NCBI GenBank assembly: GCA_019633425.1 | Contig: WSUB01000039.1 | Span: 1 to 64,000 of the forward strand | From: Tulasnella sp. 424 | Taxonomy: Eukaryota > Basidiomycota > Agaricomycetes > Cantharellales > Tulasnellaceae | DNA: 64,000 nt | Direction of reading: 5' to 3' | Part shown: piece by piece, positions 10,601-22,783 of the stretch | How positions within the stretch are numbered: position 1 is the stretch's first letter | Layout of the letters: the number at the start of each line of letters is the position of its first letter | Translations under genes and position numbers: made by a program | The notes under the pieces: generated by a model | The model's input: only the letters and a program-made list of their open reading frames with translations | What the model was told of the DNA's origin: nothing | Databases searched by the model: none

Positions 10601-12005
10601 GCTACGCCTGATTGCCAGCCATCAGCATGGCACAACTCGAGTTATCACACTTCAGACCTCCCAAGATTCCGGCCAATGGGAAGTAGTTTCTTCAGAAGCT
10701 AGAGGAAAGGATCGCGAGACGGGGCACTACTATGAAGCCGAACGTTCTTCTCCAGCAGATGCACTTATTTCGGCTGTTATTGATGGCAGGACGGGTGACG
10801 AGTGCCTCGCTACTCCAACTGCAATCAGAAAAGCCGAGAGGGATGACCCTGCGACCCTGCCAACGAAGATTGAGAAATCCGACCTCACGCATTGTTTCTG
10901 GGTCATCGGTGGGACAAAGGAGGCCCGTTGCTTTGAAAATATAACGGGAAGTCAAGTAGGACATGTTGAGTGGTCTTCCAAGACGAAGGGAACTTCGGCG
11001 GGGGCGGTTCAAATGGCACGAGTGATTAGCAGAAGCGGTGCGCCAAAAATGCTTTCTTACTTTATGATCCACTAAGAAATGATCTTCAGGCTACCAAGTA
11101 CTCGCGGTCTTTCATGAAGGGCAAAAGGCATCACTTTATTCGTTGCCAGACTTGGAGTTCATCAGGATGCTCGACATCCAGCCTTTACACGACCCCACCT
11201 CGTCGTAAGTTCAGAGCATCGACCATTTCGCTCCACCTAACGCGTCCGTCTACCAGAATTACAATATCATGCGATCCAGAAGGCGACTACCTAGCATTAT
11301 CGAGCATTGAACGTGAGATGGCAGCGCCATCCTTGCGTTACGGTACTTTGTTCGATTTGCGTCGGCCCAAACTACCGCTCATTGACCTCGGAGAGCCACG
11401 ACTGAAATCCCCCGATGAATATCCGGTTCCATCTTTAATTCCCCTTGTCCCACAGACTGCTGCCGGAAGCTTCTCGTCGTGGATCTGGGGAGCACCGAAA
11501 TCGCTTCGTGGTCCAGAGGTTGATGCGCTATGTGAGTTCCTCCGCAGGTATGAGCAACATCGATGTATTTATAATAATGAAACCTCAGTGGCGGGCCCAG
11601 ATCGCCCACCCGCGCGCCCAATCCGATCGGAGAGCTCTCAGGCGAGTCCTCAGAAGGATCCAACTGCCCGGGTGATCCGGCACAAAGGCATCGCACCTGC
11701 AAAGCAACCCGAGGCTCGCCCCGATCTATACTCGAGATTGAGGTCTGCTGCCGCTGAGAGAGGGTAAGTCCCTCGCACGTACTCGAAGCCCTTAGCTAAG
11801 ACTTTTGCTTGGGGACCAGGGAGGCCCTGGCCGACCTAGGGGAAAAATTCTCGTCTTTGGAATCGGCATCTAAGGACATGGCCGGACAGGTGGGTAACAC
11901 ATACCATCGTGGAGGCTTTATAAACTCATGATACGCGTGTTACAGGCCAAGTTGTTAGCTGCCAAGCAAACAACAAGACGCTGGTTGCCCCGGTTCGGTA
12001 GTTGA
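7619..12005 (+). CDS. SRO7: Lgl/tomosyn (Sro7-type) WD40 protein
   Basis: This is a long gene with about 14 introns, coding for roughly 1,150-1,200 residues. The N-terminus MDILRRLQNHDAGIDFSDNL is followed by GLLAVGTFTGKIHVFGA, the first WD40 blade typical of the Lgl family. Further blade signatures are MDIVPHPRDLNLLFIAYDG and ATSLSIHPSGHILSIGHLDG; the long exon 8675-9812 carries a variable Pro/Ser-rich loop, and FLAVAYQGSSLAIFDLRYP follows near 10385. The C-terminal exons read EALADLGEKFSSLESAS and AKLLAAKQTTRRW and match the R-SNARE-like tail of fungal Lgl/tomosyn proteins; the stop is TGA at 12003-12005. Family members bind the Sec9/SNAP-25 type t-SNARE and Rab or exocyst factors to control exocytosis at growing tips. 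Small internal exon borders between 8180 and 8675 were not all fixed. Confidence 0.85.
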
Positions 12006-12286
12006 ACAAATACCAATGCCGTCGATTCGGCTCTAGTACAAGCATCCTCAGTGGTATATAATTTGAAGGTAATTCGATGATGGTATCTACTACAGTAGTG
12101 TGTATGAGCGAGAGGAAACTCGTTCGCGTTGGAGGTACACGGAATGCAATCTAGTAACGAATCAACAATGTCCAAAACAGTCCATGTCTACAAGAGCATA
12201 AAGTGGTCCATTGTACAAAGATTCAGGGGGAAAGAACGAGAGACAAAGCACATATCCCAATCAGGGTCCATCTGTACTGAAAGAAA
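12006..12286. other. Intergenic between convergent stops
   Basis: This is 3' flanking sequence of the Lgl and first PL8 genes. From about 12150 it matches the sequence from about 18090, so the left border of the PL8 duplication lies here. No gene is seen. Confidence 0.5.
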
Positions 12287-15200
12287 TCAACACAACTCCG
12301 CAAACGCACTCTTCCCCAGATCGCCGCCTTGGGGCAGCTTTACGGTGACCTTCTTCCCTTTTATCAATCCAGCGCAGTCCTTTCTCCTGACGCTCCACGC
12401 CCGAACAGTGACATCCACTTCCGTCAGAGTCTCGGTAGGATCCGACACCGCAACCACCCAACGTTTCAAGTCGACCATCACGATAGCTGGTTCGCTAGTC
12501 TTCACAGTCACGGACCTGGAGAGCGCTATCTCCGCTTTCGCTGTCCCCTTTTCCCAGAATACGGCCATAAAGACAGTCTTCTGCGCGTCCATGGCAGCCG
12601 AAACTCCTTTGTTTGAGATGGATTGAACAGCATATCTCTTGGCTTTAGATGCAAAAGCCTTTGCAGACTTGGTACCAGGATAGATGCTGTAGGAAATTGG
12701 AGTCGAAAGCTTGGTAGTGTCGTGCCGCAACCAGGCCTGGAAGAGCGTCACGTTCGTCGGCGGAGAGCTCGACGTTCCGATGGGATCCCAATCTCCTACT
12801 CGTTGGGGCGTTGCAAATTCCACCGACTCGATCGCCGAGTCTTCAGATCCCGGGGACGCGGAGGTTTCAAACGAATATCCGACAGAATCATGCCAAAGCG
12901 ACTTAGCGCCTGCCTTGGGTTCCGTCACCGGAACACCGTCCATATATACACTTCCGTTGACCCTCTTCTGATCCAACACGTGGAAAACGTCCGGAGCGTC
13001 CGAAGTGTTCGTGATATTTGAAACGATGACGTGTTGAACGTCGTCGGGTAAGAAGAACCATGCTTTGCGGTATGAGAATGCACCGGTGTAGGGGTTGAGG
13101 TAGTCCATCGCAGCNNNNNNNNNNNNNNNNNNNNNNNNNNNNNNNNNNNNNNNNNNNNNNNNNNNNNNNNNNNNNNNNNNNNNNNNNNNNNNNNNNNNNN
13201 NNNNNNNNNNNTGAACGTCGTCGGGTAAGAAGAACCATGCTTTGCGGTATGAGAATGCACCGGTGTAGGGGTTGAGGTAGTCCATCGCAGCAACTCCGAT
13301 TTCGCCATTCGATGCACCCCCTACGAAGGTTCTATTCCCACTCCATTGGGTGAAGTTGCAGATTAAAGGGGTCCCGGCGTAGTTGGTAGTAATTCCAGGG
13401 ATTAGGTTCCAATCCCACGCAGCAGCGATGTCTTCGTATTCGTTTCCAGAGCCGTAGTTGAAGAGGACGCCTTGCCCGAGGTGGAAGCCGAATGGGTTTT
13501 CTGAGGAAAGCAACGTGGAGTGGGATATGTTAACACTTCCATCCAATGGCCGGGATCAACGCATTCGGCAAAACGAGACGGCTTACGCTCGTTGACGCAT
13601 TCGGTGTTTCCGGTGCGTGTGGAAAGCATCTTGAGAGTCGTAACGTAGTTCTTCCCTCGCTGGACCTAGACCACGCAAATGTCAGTCCCAGCAAAACCTT
13701 TCCGAAGTCGTACGCAAGCCACTTACCATGTAATCATTGCTATAGAACATCCGATTTCCATTCAACTTTCCAGCATTGACAGTCGTCCCGTTCTTCAACA
13801 ACGACGTTGCGACCTTGGTCATATTACGATCGTCCCACTGCTGACCGAGTTGCAATACTTGAGTCATGTTGATCTTTATGCTCGAGGTTGCTCTGCGCGT
13901 GAAGGAAAGGTGGGTGGGTCACCAGGGTGAGGGTCATTCGGTTAAAAGATGCGCAAGGACTTACTGATTGTCGCGGACAGGGAAGCTGATGAATCTTCCG
14001 AGAACACTCTGTATACAGGGTTAAGGAGAGACGTGTGAGTATCGCCCTGCTTCGGAGCTCGAGGAGAAGATAATCACAAAGTCCCAGTGTAAAACGTTCG
14101 TTACTGTATTCCGGTACACCGACCAGGAAGATCCGTCGATGTGCTTGGAGAACGCAGTTTGGGTGGTGGCATTGGCCGCCCATTGGGTTCCAGCTGCTGG
14201 AAGCTCCAGACTCAGAACGAGATTCGCGCTGCTCGTGCGAAACCCATTCAGTACAATTCCAATATAGTCACCAAAGAGAAGACATAGTTCACGTACTAAT
14301 CTTTTCCGTAATTTCCTGTTAAGGATAGTCATTCACAACTGGGAGTTAGCTACCGCGTTCCAAACTAAGCAACGGGGAAGTCTTACCAGTATACAGAATG
14401 CCCAGATGTTGCCCGAACGATCCGTCCGGCCTGATACCATCCGCTTTCACAGCTTCTTGCACTACAACTTCATTATGGACCCTCTCAAATGCATCGTCAA
14501 TTAGATCGTAGCCCGTCGCGTTACCCGCGAGAGCTTGAACTATTCCGGCATTGACCAAATTCGACGATATGTCAAGAGTGTTCGCGCCCGTGATATAGCC
14601 GAGGCCGTACACCCAGCGGCCAAAGGTAGTGGCACCACGCTCAACCAAGTGAACTGCGGCGGCACGCTGCTCTGGTGTGATGAACTCGTTGAGAAGGAGG
14701 CTTGTCTGGATCGCTTGACGGGGTATGAGGATTACGTTGCTGAACCTGCCGAAAGTTTTCGCCTTTGGATATTAGCACTCGTCCGTTCTCGGAAACCAAA
14801 GACATACCAATTCTGGTTCCACAGGCCAGGAGTACTGCAGCCGCAGGTACCGTTTTGCGCACCGCCCAAGTCGATGCAATCATCGTTGGTGAAATCGTTC
14901 TGGTACCACCAGTTCATTGCCCTGTTGAGCACATCGGCGACGGTTTGGTTCCCAACGAAGTCATACGGAGGGTTTTCGGTAAGGTTGACGGAGTGGGGAA
15001 TAGCATCGACGTATGCGGCAGCGAGTGGGACTGTTTGGAGAGAGGGTGGCAGGCAAGTTGAGACGAAACGTCGATCCTCTTGGCAATCCCACGATCCCGA
15101 TACTCACGTGAGTGCAACCAATGAGTCTGGGCCGGCCAATTTGCCCTTTGAGCATCACATCCAGCGGTGTAGTTCACATCTGGCCATTGACCTGCTGCGG

Positions 15201-15473
15201 TTATGTTGTTCACCCTAGGAATAGAGAACGCGACGTGAGTCTTTAGTGGTGCTCAAACGAGGCGATGCACAGTGGCATGCCGTGTCTGGCCAAGGAACGT
15301 GGTACGCACCACCCGGCCAACTGCCGTTCGCCGCCCCCTACAGGATACGTTTGTACGATGAATGGAATCCTCCTCTCGTAGAGTGTTTGCAAGTCGGCTG
15401 CATCGTCGGCGGCGCGGGCGGATGCACAGAGGGCGCCTGAAATGAAGGCTAGAAGCCTGAATTTTGAAGCCAT
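12287..15473 (-). CDS. Polysaccharide lyase family 8 protein, copy 1
   Basis: Ten exons on the minus strand encode a secreted protein that would be close to the 782 residues of copy 2. MASKFRLLAFISGALCASAR is a signal peptide. The catalytic (alpha/alpha) toroid part holds TGANTLDISSN, DGSFGQHLGILYTG and a 19-nt exon coding for NYGKD. These give the PL8 Asn, His and Tyr, with His and Tyr nine residues apart as in bacterial hyaluronate lyase. The long last exon holds the beta-sandwich part (LGQGVLFNYGSGNEYED, WDWNLIPGITT). PL8 enzymes cleave uronic-acid polysaccharides by beta-elimination; the substrate here is unknown. The last exon is interrupted by 97 Ns flanked by an 80-bp duplicate. Without those 177 nt it would be 1037 nt, exactly the length in copy 2, so the gene is probably intact. 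It faces the secreted-protein gene at 17061. Confidence 0.85.
13035..13291. other. Probable false gap with duplicated flanks (97 Ns)
   Basis: The 80 bases before the N run (13035-13114) are repeated exactly after it (13212-13291). The N run is 13115-13211. In the paralogue at 18228-21242 the matching sequence occurs once with nothing inserted. The simplest reading is two overlapping contig ends that were scaffolded instead of merged. Confidence 0.9.
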
Positions 15474-17060
15474 TGGGCTAACAGGGAACGGAAGATCGTG
15501 TGCCCGGTAAAGGATGACGAGCGGGCTGATTAGCTGTGGGATACGAGACTACAGAGGGATTGACGGATGAAGAGAGGAAAGAGAAATGCTGGGGCCGGGG
15601 GAGCGAAAATATAGTACAACAAGGCAACTGCTTATAACCACGAAAGCAGCCAGTAGCGGCGAAGAGGGCCGAGGGGTGTTGCTTTCCTGCTTATGCCGCT
15701 TGGGGGCTTGGCAAACCCTTATCAGGATTTTCTAGTTCCCGTATTGTCCATAATTGGAACAACTGGAGGGCTGACGCCAGGCTGTGCACCTCAGCTTGGC
15801 TTGTGTGAGCGTCTAAGCAGTGCTGAATTTCAGTTTAACATATGTCCCTGAACTGACCACCTTCCAAATCCGTACCAATCGCGCTCGGACACTGTGAGCA
15901 ACGCCGAAACCCACATAATTTTTGCTATCATACCTGCAAATTCTGTCTAAAACAATCAACTGATCCTGGAAATTATATGTTGTTTCGCCTCCGCTTTTCC
16001 TGTAGCGGGCAACTCCCCTCCTTCCCACCAACCCGGAAACGTGCATGGCCACAATTGCCCGACGACCTCCTCCCTATGCGGGAGATAGCCAACCTTCGCC
16101 GCTTTGATCAACTGTGCCAGGGTGGTTACAAAAAAAGTGCTGAAGCATAAAAGCATGTGCGAAGGGCATGCTTCCAGATATCCTACGACGGATAAAGAGC
16201 AGCTTGGCATTCGCATGGAGAGTCCCATTTTTCCCTATCTTCAGTTTAATTTCCCACAAAATTCAGAGGCTTTATATCACATTCGAGGGTGTGATACGGC
16301 CAAGAATCTGGTGGAGCAATTTAGGCTTGGCATGGCAATGCTTATGCCGTCTTCAAAAAAGCATGCACTTCCGTGAGTCACAAGATTATCCATCTGAGAA
16401 CGGCCTAACCACGTTTTACGCTCCATTTCACTCCACCCAAGGCATTTGATTAAGGACTGGACTACTGCATCCGATCTGCTTTGAGGCGAATTCAGGTGAG
16501 ATAGGTGATCACTCCTGAGTCAGATCGGGCATCGATAGCCACGCCACCCCCTGTTTCTCCTTCACAGCTCTGGGACACCCCAAATCGTAGCAAACTCGTA
16601 TGCGTTGTGCTGATGCTCAGAAATGCCCCGATCCTGGGCGCTCTTATGTTAGAACGTCTAAAAATAGCCGTTCGCAGGGTCACGAGCTTCGTGTTCTCCG
16701 AGTTCATCGGGCTCATAAAGATGTTCCAGACATGAACTTAAGTACCTCTTGCAGGTGAACAAACCTTCACCTTGTCGAATCTAATTGAGTCGAGTCCACC
16801 GAGCTTTTGGCGGTGCCTGGCGATCGTGAGAGGACAGCATTCCACTCATGGGAATTCCATCACGGTCAGAGACTTCTTGAGTTCGACGTCCAAATGTATT
16901 GGTCGAACCATTAACGTTGGTCGCAAACCCAGGATCGTCGACAGACTATAGGATATACCTTACTGCGCTCCCGCCGGAATCTTCTTCTCTCGGCAGGGCT
17001 TCCCCTATATATATATAAGACAAGGCTGGTCCTCCTCGAAGTCGCTTCGTTTGGAACATA
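15474..17060. promoter_or_regulatory. Bidirectional promoter of PL8-1 and secreted protein 1
   Basis: A 1.59-kb region lies between divergent start codons. On the PL8 side a TATAA box reads on the minus strand at about 15637-15632, some 160 nt before the ATG. On the other side an extended TATA run lies at 17006-17018. The layout is preserved in the second unit (21243-22783), including the TATAA on the PL8 side. No coding sequence is convincing. Confidence 0.55.
17006..17018 (+). promoter_or_regulatory. TATA box of secreted protein 1
   Basis: An alternating TA run ending in ATATAAGA lies 43-55 nt before the start codon at 17061. The counterpart in unit 2 is TATATAAG at 22721-22728. Confidence 0.6.
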
Positions 17061-17775
17061 ATGCTCAGGTTCGCACATCTGGCATCGCTGGCTGCAGCTT
17101 TCGCTGCTTGTAAGTCAATCAAGCAATAATATGCCAAGACATTATCCTGATGTATCATCACATTTTCAGGTCTGGTCGTATCTGTCCCAACAGGATCTGG
17201 TGGCGTCGGTCCATCCTCCTTCGGACCTACCCGGGCGCCTTCGACTACGACCTCCACCACGTCAACCGTAACGACATCTACCTCTTCCGCAACTAGCGCC
17301 TGTGGATCTGGACCCGCAATTGTTGCAGTCACATCCGGAACGCCTGTGAGCGGATACTCCTTGGCGGGAGGAGGTAAGCCGCGTCGCCGTCGTCGCACTC
17401 GCGATAATGCAGGCTAACATCACTTCAGTGGGAACTCCCATTCTCGTATCGGGTACCTCCTATTACCCTTACTCGTTCGGTCAGTCCATCTCCCGTCAGG
17501 GTGCTGCCGATAACTGCCTCAACGTCGCCTACTTCAATCTTCACGACAACGGCAACTCATACGTCCCAATCTCGTGGGACGTCGGGCGGGAGTTGACGAT
17601 GGATTGGGATGGTTCGAGCTCAGTGATTCAGACCAGAAACAACACTCAGTGGGGTGTTCAGTCGTGGTTCTTGGCCTGTGCCGAACAAGGATATTGGGCA
17701 GTCTACTTGCAGACTGGGAAGGATACTCCCTCTGGAGAGACTTGCTATCTGACGCAGCTTCAGACCACTAATTAA
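17061..17775 (+). CDS. Small secreted protein, PL8-linked, copy 1
   Basis: Exons 17061-17109, 17170-17373 and 17429-17775 total 600 nt and give 199 residues. The N-terminus MLRFAHLASLAAAFAACLVV is a signal peptide, followed by a Ser/Thr-rich low-complexity stretch (STTTSTTSTVTTSTSS, a likely O-glycosylated linker). The C-terminal part of about 120 residues has no family I recognise. It includes DNCLNVAYFNLHDNGNSY, SWDVGRELTMDWDGSSS, WGVQSWFLAC and GETCYLTQL; its Cys residues could form disulphides. It is transcribed away from PL8-1 across a shared promoter. The signal peptide, linker and compact C-domain suggest a wall-bound or polysaccharide-associated extracellular protein, but that is inference. 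Confidence 0.75.
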
Positions 17776-18227
17776 AGACGTGGGGCATTTGCACGATACT
17801 GGTTACAAGATGAAACTAGAATTATATTTTCACAATGACTTGATGGGTTATCTAGAGCACCACGTGAATGGGGCAAATGCCGGGGCGTAAACTGTGGTCG
17901 TCGTAACGAACTTAACCGCCGCTCGCCAAATCGTTCCGGAGCAACGGTGGAATGACTAAAAAGCTAATACAGTTTTATTCTGTTTTGTAGAGACTAAACA
18001 TAAATTTACAAGAACGCCATGGAAAGAAAATGAGGAAGATGAGGGAAACACGTTCGAGTTCAAGAACACGAATCGCAATCTACACGAGAGAATGAAAGTA
18101 ATATGCAACAATGTCCAAACGGTCCATATCAAAAGCAGCATAATATTACCCTCTATACAAAGGCCCAGGTAGAAGAACGGGAGACAGAACACTTATCCCA
18201 AACAGGGTCCCTGCGGACAGAAAGAAA
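17776..18227. other. Intergenic between convergent stops
   Basis: The 3' flank of secreted protein 1 is still similar to 23500-23650 up to about 17945. The right part, from about 18085, begins unit 2. No gene is seen. Confidence 0.5.
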
Positions 18228-21200
18228 TCAACACAACTCCACGGACGCACTCTTCCCTAGATCGCCGCCTTGGGGCAGCTTTACGGAAACCTTCTTCCCT
18301 TTTATCAATCCAGCGCACTGCTTTTTCCTTACGCTCCACGCGCGAACAGTGACCTCCACTTCCGTCAGAGACTGAGTAGGATCCGACACCGTGACCACCC
18401 AATGTTTCAAGTCGACCATGACGATAGCTGGTTTGCTAGACTTCACAGTCACAGACCTCGAGAGTGCTATCTGCGCTTGCGCTGTACCCTTTTCCCAGAA
18501 CACGGCCATAAAGACAGTCTTCTGCGCGTCCATGGCAGCCGAAACTCCTTTGTTTGAGATTGATTGGACGGCATACCTCTTGGCTTTCGATGCAAAGGCC
18601 TTTGCGGACTTGGTAGCAGGATAGATGCTGTAGGAGATTGGAGTCGAAAGCTTGGTATCGTCGTGCCGCAACCAGGCCTGAAAGATGGTCACGTTCGTCG
18701 GCGGAGAGGTCGATGTTCCGATGGTCTTCCAATCTCCAACTCGTTGGGGCGTTGCGAGTTCCACCGACTCGATCGCCGAGTCTTCGTATCCCGAGGAGGC
18801 GGAGGTGTCAAATGAATACCCAACAGAATCATGCCAAAGCGACTTGGCGCCCGCTTTGGATTCCGTCACCAGCGCGCCGTCCATATATACCCCTCCGTTG
18901 GCCCTCTTCTGATCCAAAACGTGGTAAACGTCCGAAACGCCTGAATCGTTCGTGATATCCGAAACGATAACATGCTGAACGTCGTCGGGTAAGAAGAACC
19001 ATGCTTTGCGGTATGAGAATGCACCGGTGTAGGGGTTGAGGTAGTCCATCGCAGCGACTCCGATTTCACCATCGGATGCACCTCCTACGAAAGTTCGGTT
19101 CCCACTCCATTGGGTGAAGTTACAGAGCAAAGGTGTCCCGCCGTAGTTGGTGGTAATTCCAGGGATTAGGTTCCAATCCCATGAGGCTGCGATGTCCTCG
19201 TACTCGTTTCCAGAGCCGTAGTTGAAGAGAACGCCTTGGCCGAGGTGGAAGCCGAGTGGGTTTTCTGAGGGCGGCAAAGTGGAATAGACGTATTAATAAC
19301 TCCATTTGGGTGCCGGGATATTGGCAAACAAAACGGCTCACGGGAATTAACGCATTCGGTGTTTCCGGTGCGCGTCGATAGCATCTTGAGGGTCGTAATG
19401 GAGTTCTTCCCCCGCTGAACCTGAATCGAACCGAGTTCAATCGCAGCGCTCTACTTTGCTCAAGCTCTAAATAGGCACTCACCATATAATCGTTGCTATA
19501 GAACATCCGATTCCCATTTAACTTTCCGGCGTTGACAGTCGTCCCATTCTCCAACAGCGAATTTGCGACTTTCACCATTGTCCGATCCTTCCACTCCTGG
19601 CCAAGTTGTTGGACTTGAGTAAAGTTAATTTTCAGGCCCACTGTTGCCCTAACCGTAAGTAAGAAGTGGCTGGATTAGATATACAGTACGGGAGTGATTC
19701 AGGTAAGACGACATAAGTACTTACTGGTTGTCGCGAACGGGATAGCTGATAAACCTTCCGAGAGCACTCTATATACAACGTCGACAGTGTGGTGTGTGAG
19801 TATCACCCTGCTTAGGAAACTGAGGAGAAATCACTCACAAAGTCCCAGTGTGAAACGTTCGTCACCGTATTCCGATACACCATCCACGAAGATCCGTCCA
19901 TGAGCTTGGAGAAGGCAGATTTAGAAGTATCGTTGGCCGCCCATTGGGTTCCAGCTGCAGGAAGCTCCAGGCTCAGAACGAGGTTCGCGCTGCGCGTGCA
20001 AAACCCATTCAGTACAATTCCAATATAATCACCAAAGAGAAGACATAGTTCACGTACTAATCTTTCCCGTAATTTCCTGTTAAGGATAGTCGTTCACGAC
20101 TGGGAGTTAGCTACCGCGTTCCAGACTAAACAACGGGCAGTCTTACCGGTGTACAGAATCCCAATATGTTGCCCGAACGATCCGTCCGGCCTGATACCAT
20201 CCGCTTTCACAGCTTCTTGCACTACAACTTCATTATGGACTCTCTCAAATGCGGCATTAATTAGATCGTAGCCCGTCGCGTTACCCGCGAGAGCTTGAAC
20301 TATTCCGGCATTGACCAGATTTGAGGATATGTCGAGGGTGTTCGCTCCAGTGATATAGCCGAGGCCGTACACCCATCGGCCAAAGGTAGTAGCACCACGC
20401 TCAACCATGTGAACTGCGGATGCACGTTGCTCTGGCGTGATGATCTTGTTGAGAAGCACGCTGGTCTGAATGGCTTGGCGAGGTATGAGGATGACGTTGC
20501 TGAACCTATCGATAGTTTTTGCATTGAGCATTAGTAGTCAACAATTTCCGGATATCAAACGACATACCAATTGGAGTTCCACATCCCAGGAGTCGCGCAA
20601 GAACATGTGCCGTTCGGCATTCCGCCCAAGTCAATGCAATCGTTATTGGTGAAATCGTTCTGGTACCACCAGTTCATAGCTCTGCTGAGCACATCGGAGA
20701 CGGTTTGGTTACTAATAAAGTCATATGGAGGGGTCTCTGTGAGGTTGACGGTATGAGGGATAGCATCGACATATGCGGCAGCGAGTGGGACTGTTCGGAT
20801 ACGGAGGCAGTGGTGGCAGGTGAGTTGAGGCAGAACTGAACGTTGGTCGGCTTGGCTCTCCGACGGCGATTACTCACGTGAGTGCAACCAATGACTCTGA
20901 GCCGGCCAATTTGCCCTTTGACCATCACATCCAGTGGTGTAGTTTACATCTGGCCATTGACCTGCTGTGGTTATGTTGTTCACCCTAGTGATGGAGAACG
21001 CGGGTGGGCCATTAGCGGCGCTCAAACGAGGCGATGCACAACATGCATGCTACATTTGGACAAGGAACGTGTACACACCACCCAGTCAACCGCTGCTCGC
21101 CACCTCCTACAGGATACGTTTGTACGATGAATGGAATTCTCCCCTCGTAGAGTATTTTCAAGTCAGCTTCATTATCGGCGGCGCGAGCGGATGCACAGAG

Positions 21201-21242
21201 GGCGCCTGAAATGAAAGCTAAGAGGCTGAATTTTGATGCCAT
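18228..21242 (-). CDS. Polysaccharide lyase family 8 protein, copy 2
   Basis: Ten exons on the minus strand (21242-21079, 20984-20878, 20790-20568, 20505-20147, 20076-20058, 19989-19839, 19768-19725, 19648-19483, 19420-19342, 19264-18228) sum to 2349 nt and give 782 residues. The signal peptide is MASKFSLLAFISGALCASAR. The catalytic stretch TGANTLDISSN to DGSFGQHIGILYTG and NYGKD keeps the PL8 Asn, His and Tyr. The last exon codes for the C-terminal beta-sandwich part, including WDWNLIPGITT and the ending LPQGGDLGKSASVELC. It is secreted and predicted to degrade an acidic polysaccharide by beta-elimination. It is the paralogue of PL8-1 created by the module duplication and shows no frame damage. 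Confidence 0.9.
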
Positions 21243-22783
21243 TTTCGGGGGGGTGGGGGGAGATCCTTTAAGAGGACGACCGGCGGGCCAATTAATGTAG
21301 GACCGTGGAGAGATTAACGGATGAAGAGAGGAAAGCGAAACGGACGAAGCGAGGGAACAAAAGGATATGTTACCCCTCAGGCAACTGCTTATAACTAAGG
21401 AAAGCAGACGTTGGCGGTGCAGTGAGCCAAGAGATATGCCGCTTTCCTATTTGTTAGGTCTAGTTGGATGGTCTGGTTCCCGCATTGTGCCTAATTGGAA
21501 TGAGAGGAAGGTTGGGGCCAGGCTGTGTGCACTCGGCTTGTCCTTGTGAGCATCCAAGCAGTGCTGGATTTCAGGTTCATAGATCTTGATCTCTGAGACT
21601 TCCAAATCCGTATCAATGGCGCTTGTCACCATGAGTATCCTCGAAAGCCACATAGATCCCAACCTATCCACTAGCTCGAAATTCTCCCTCAGGTGTCCAA
21701 GCTAATCCTTGATATCATGTTTTTGTTTTATCCTGTAACATCCAATTCCCCTCTTTAGCACCAGTCGGAGAAACGTGAAGGGCCGCAATTGCCAACGACC
21801 TTCTTATGCCGCTGATGTGACTCCATGTCATCCCCATCTTTTAGTTGCCGCGGACAAAACTGCTGCAGTATGAAAACCTGTGCAGAAGGCATTCTTCCAC
21901 TGTATCGGATAAAGGGCAGTTCGGCATTCATGCAAACATTCGTAGGGGCTCGAGCTCCCCATTCTATGGCCTCTTGTTTAGTTATTGGAGAGGCTTTATA
22001 ACGCATTCGAGGGGTTGATATGCCCAATAATTTCGTGGACCAATTTAACTTTCGCATGGCAGACATAAATATGCCGTGAATTTCAAAAAGGCATGATTTG
22101 CGCCCGCAACCCTGGGTCCCATCCGAAAACGCCCTAACAGCGTGGTACAGTCGCTCCACCTCACATGATTTATCGAAGGATGAGACTATCTACCTTCAGG
22201 CGAAGTTATGAGGCAGTGATCAGTTGATCGAGGCACGATACAAACACATCGGGCTTCCCACGCCACCCCCTCTCCTCTCCTTCATAGCTAAGCTCTGGGA
22301 ACATCCGAAATCGTAGCAAACCCGTATTCACTGTACTGAGGCTCATATATACACCCTAACTTAAGCGCTCTTGTGTCAGAACATCCAAGAATAGTTGTTT
22401 GCGAGATCACGAGCCTGGTGTTCTCCGAGTTCATCGGCCCTCGAAGACATTTCAAAACACGAACTTGCTTCTTGCAGATTAACAAACCTTCACGTCGTCG
22501 GTCCCAATTGGATCGAGTCTACCGAGCTTTCGGCGGTGCCTGGCTATCGTGAGAGGACACACTCTATACATGGGAATTCCATCATGGTCAGAGACTTCTG
22601 AGATTCGTATTGGTCGAACCATTAACGTTGGTCGCAAGACCAGGATCGTCGAGGGGCTATTGGACGTGCCTTACTGCGCTCCCGCCGGAATCGTCCCCTC
22701 TCGGCAGGATCATCCCCATGTATATAAGACAAGGTTGTCCCTACTTGAAGTATCAAACTGAACTCGCTTCGTTAGGGAACGTT
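21243..22783. promoter_or_regulatory. Bidirectional promoter of PL8-2 and secreted protein 2
   Basis: This is the second copy of the shared 1.5-kb promoter. A TATATAAG lies at 22721-22728 on the secreted-protein side, and a minus-strand TATAA occurs near 21390 on the PL8 side. No gene is supported. Confidence 0.55.
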
